In this document: positions 62,043-64,000 of the stretch, piece after piece | How positions within the stretch are numbered: position 1 is the first letter of the stretch | Layout of the letters: each line of letters starts with the position of its first letter | Source of the DNA: Clostridium sp. Cult3 | GTDB lineage: Bacteria > Bacillota > Clostridia > Tissierellales > Tepidimicrobiaceae | Length of the DNA stretch: 64,000 nt | Direction of reading: 5' to 3' | Assembly: GCF_021655115.1 (NCBI RefSeq) | Contig: NZ_PPXY01000023.1 | Coordinates: 1 to 64,000 of the forward strand | Made by a program: the position numbers and the translations under genes | Notes under the pieces: generated by a model | What the model was told of the DNA's origin: nothing | What the model saw: only the letters and a program-made list of their open reading frames with translations | The model's database searches: none

Positions 62043-63368
62043 TTACACCTGCACATCTAAAAAATAAATAGGTTTAGTATTAATAATCAAATGATCTAAT
62101 ATACTTTCTTCATCCCTAGTCGAATATCTAATTGAGTTTACGCTATATCCTGTAACGCTTACCATGTCTTTTAATATATTTTCTTTATTCTTGAAAAGTG
62201 CCATATCCTCTTCATTAATATTGTTAAACAAAATGTCCATTATATCATTGTTAACTTTGCAAGATATCTTTATATCTCCCAATCTATTAGTCTGTAAATT
62301 GATAAATATATTTATTGTGTTTAGAGGGTTCTCCCTTTTCCTTCTATCCTTAATCAAGGTAACTATGCCTTCTCTCCTGGTCTCACCTATAATTAATGGT
62401 AAGTAAACCATATTTAATTGATCCCTTAGTTCGTGAAAAAACTCTAATTTGTTCTGGAGTTCACCTATTTTATTAAGAACGTTTTTATTCCCTCTAATAT
62501 CATCATCTTTATACAATTCTATTAATTTTTCTAAGGTATCTTTATGCTTTATGATATTTTGCTCGATGATATTTTTGGAACCGCCACTTTTTATAATATC
62601 CTTTTTGTTGAACTTTGTAAACTTTTCTTCTAAAATAGTCTCTAAAACTTTGAAATTTTCTGAAAATGCATAGGGATCTTCTGTTAATTGTAGAAAAAAT
62701 TTTATATTATTCATAGTTGGTTTAATATCATATTTTGTAAAGATACTTATGACTTTAATTATATTCGAATCTATATCTCTTTCTAACAGCTGATTAAAGT
62801 TTTCTTCTAACATTGGCATCAAATCTATCTGCTTATTGCTTTCATCCTTTGATTGTATTATTAGATTTCGTATGTCCTCTTTTCCTATAGATGCAAATTC
62901 CTCATGAGGATTTGCTAACATAACCACTTCTTTTTCATTAATATTCATTAGCTGTTCTAACTTGTCTAAAGCTTTCAGTCCGTTCTCTAGATTATCCTTA
63001 TTTATAGAAACATTATACTTTAACAAACTATCTAAATATTCTAAGTTTATTGGATCCTCTTCTATATGATATTCCCTCAGTATGTTAATCAAATAATCCT
63101 CTTTTTTTGTAACTAAATCTAAAGGCTCCTGCTTGTTTTCATTGATGATAGGGCTTAGTTCTATCTTATTGGGTAGTAAAGTTTTTACAGCAAAAGTTAA
63201 GGATTTAGATTCGTATTCAGTAAAATCACCTTGTAGACGGGCCTTCATAACTCCAAAATCTTTTAATTCAATTATCGCTAAGTCCTCTAATATTTCTAAA
63301 ATTCTCCCTTCAATTATATCCCCTTCTTTTAGCAATCCGTAGTCCATATTCATATATATATTGTCCAT
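62043..63368 (-). CDS. FliK-like C-terminal domain protein (YlqG-like)
   Basis: About 441 residues, mostly hydrophilic helices with a small N-terminal beta domain (GLLKEGDIIEGRILEILEDLAIIEL, in parts). The C-terminal stretch INIFINLQTNRLGDIKISCK near residue 360 resembles the hook-length-control FliK domain core (LxPxxLGxLxV). It lies between rnhB and the orphan FlhB-domain gene, so it is a second FliK/FlhB pair outside the main motility operon. The start is uncertain: I prefer the ATG at 63368 (AAGG 10 bases upstream) over a GTG 13 codons earlier. Confidence 0.65.
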   Translation of the reverse strand: MDNIYMNMDYGLLKEGDIIEGRILEILEDLAIIELKDFGVMKARLQGDFTEYESKSLTFAVKTLLPNKIELSPIINENKQEPLDLVTKKEDYLINILREYHIEEDPINLEYLDSLLKYNVSINKDNLENGLKALDKLEQLMNINEKEVVMLANPHEEFASIGKEDIRNLIIQSKDESNKQIDLMPMLEENFNQLLERDIDSNIIKVISIFTKYDIKPTMNNIKFFLQLTEDPYAFSENFKVLETILEEKFTKFNKKDIIKSGGSKNIIEQNIIKHKDTLEKLIELYKDDDIRGNKNVLNKIGELQNKLEFFHELRDQLNMVYLPLIIGETRREGIVTLIKDRRKRENPLNTINIFINLQTNRLGDIKISCKVNNDIMDILFNNINEEDMALFKNKENILKDMVSVTGYSVNSIRYSTRDEESILDHLIINTKPIYFLDVQV

Positions 63369-63414
63369 ATTAATAAAGCCTTCTACCCTCACGAAAAACT
63401 TCACCACCCTGATT

Positions 63415-64000
63415 TTATAATATATTGCCTAGAAAAGTCATCCTATGTATAGGCGACGGGCCAATCTCCTTAACAGCTTCTCTATGTTCTCTAGTCCCAT
63501 ATCCTTTATTTTTGTTAATTTTGTATCCTCTATATTGCTTATCCCAAATTTGACATAACTCATCTCTATACACCTTTGCTACTATAGATGCACAAGCAAT
63601 GCCATGGCTTTTTTCATCACCTTTAATCAAATTGGATTGAGGAATATCTAAAGGAATAATCTCCGCATCTACTAATAGATAATCTGGAATTACCATGTGA
63701 TTTTCCTTATCCTTTAAATTTAATACAGCCTTTTTCATAGCAAGTCTTGTGCTTTCTTTTATATTGATTTCATCAATAACATTTGGGCCTACTTGCCCTA
63801 AACCGATGGCAATAGATTTTTCTATTATCTCATAATATAGTTTCTCCCTTTTTTTAGCCGATAGTTTCTTGGAATCATTAACTCCATTAATCAATATACC
63901 TTTGGGCATTATAATAGCACAGGCAACTACATCACCGGCTAGACAGCCACGACCTACCTCATCGATACAAGCAATAAGCTCATAACCTTTATCATGAAGT
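63415..64000 (-). CDS. rnhB: Ribonuclease HII, 5' part outside the window
   Basis: Removes RNA from RNA-DNA hybrids. The reading frame runs through to the window edge (frame from 63999): IDEVGRGCLAGDVV near 63945-63963 carries the catalytic Asp-Glu pair, followed by NDSKKLSAKKRE, LVDAEII (catalytic Asp) and KGDEKSHGIACASIVAKVYRDEL (catalytic Asp). An internal ATG at 63909 would drop the active site and is not the start. The motif DEVGRGCLAGD replaces the more usual DEAGRGPLAGP. The C-terminus, ending GNIL, is complete. It lies before the FliK-like gene. Confidence 0.96.
   Translation of the reverse strand, partial: LHDKGYELIACIDEVGRGCLAGDVVACAIIMPKGILINGVNDSKKLSAKKREKLYYEIIEKSIAIGLGQVGPNVIDEINIKESTRLAMKKAVLNLKDKENHMVIPDYLLVDAEIIPLDIPQSNLIKGDEKSHGIACASIVAKVYRDELCQIWDKQYRGYKINKNKGYGTREHREAVKEIGPSPIHRMTFLGNIL

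Noticed and set aside
1-64000. tRNA, rRNA, CRISPR arrays, insertion sequences, prophage or restriction systems
   Set aside because: Genes are packed with short gaps; none of these features was seen in the gaps, and no transposase or integrase-like protein is encoded.

Overview
The window is an AT-rich, Gram-positive, low-GC Firmicute chromosome segment. Clostridia or Tissierellia is most likely, judging from gene content such as the short EF-Ts, FapA after sigD, and motAB placed between flbD and fliL. All genes I can support lie on the minus strand, so transcription runs from position 64000 towards 1. I see no tRNA, rRNA, CRISPR array, insertion sequence or prophage. Gene order closely follows the Bacillus subtilis block that runs from rnhB through topA, hslVU, codY, fla/che, rpsB, tsf, pyrH, frr, polC, nusA and infB to pnp. 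The informative points are therefore the differences from that order.

Layout in transcription order. (1) 64000-58700: rnhB (5' end outside the window), a FliK-like gene, an orphan FlhB C-terminal-domain gene, yraN, comM and dprA. (2) 58673-53758: topA, then hslV-hslU-codY behind a promoter carrying a CodY-box-like palindrome, closed by a strong terminator. (3) 53516-21494: a fla/che run of 38 genes with no recognisable internal terminator. It starts at a good sigma-A-type promoter before flgB. It encodes rod and hook parts, the basal body, the ATPase complex, the stator, the C-ring, the type III export gate, FlhF/FlhG, a PilZ protein, CheB/A/W/C/D, sigma-D and FapA. It ends with two poorly characterised small genes, the second resembling SwrB. 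(4) 21483-18568: promoter and structured leader, then rpsB, tsf, pyrH and frr separated by hairpins. (5) 18516-9906: uppS, cdsA, rseP, ispG, mgtC-like gene and polC, closed by a terminator. (6) 9743-2674: rimP, nusA, ylxR, infB, rbfA, nrnA, truB and ribF. (7) 2551-73: rpsO and pnp, each followed by a hairpin; the pnp one is a clear intrinsic terminator.

The block couples translation, RNA turnover, envelope precursor synthesis and motility. The most noteworthy observations are: CodY-box-like palindromes at both the hslVU-codY and fla/che control regions; a CheA with a recently duplicated P2 domain (about 88% identical DNA); absence of dxr from its usual place between cdsA and rseP; an MgtC-type membrane protein where proS usually sits; a homopolymeric G7 Shine-Dalgarno directly behind a terminator hairpin before uppS; and two conserved-looking but uncharacterised small genes at the end of the motility operon. 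Many obvious over-extended starts were corrected from ribosome-binding sites (ribF, rbfA, infB, polC, fapA, the PilZ gene, flhG, fliR, fliP, fliL, fliK, fliI, hslV and others). I did not find a wholly new defence or mobile system here; this is a core chromosomal region.
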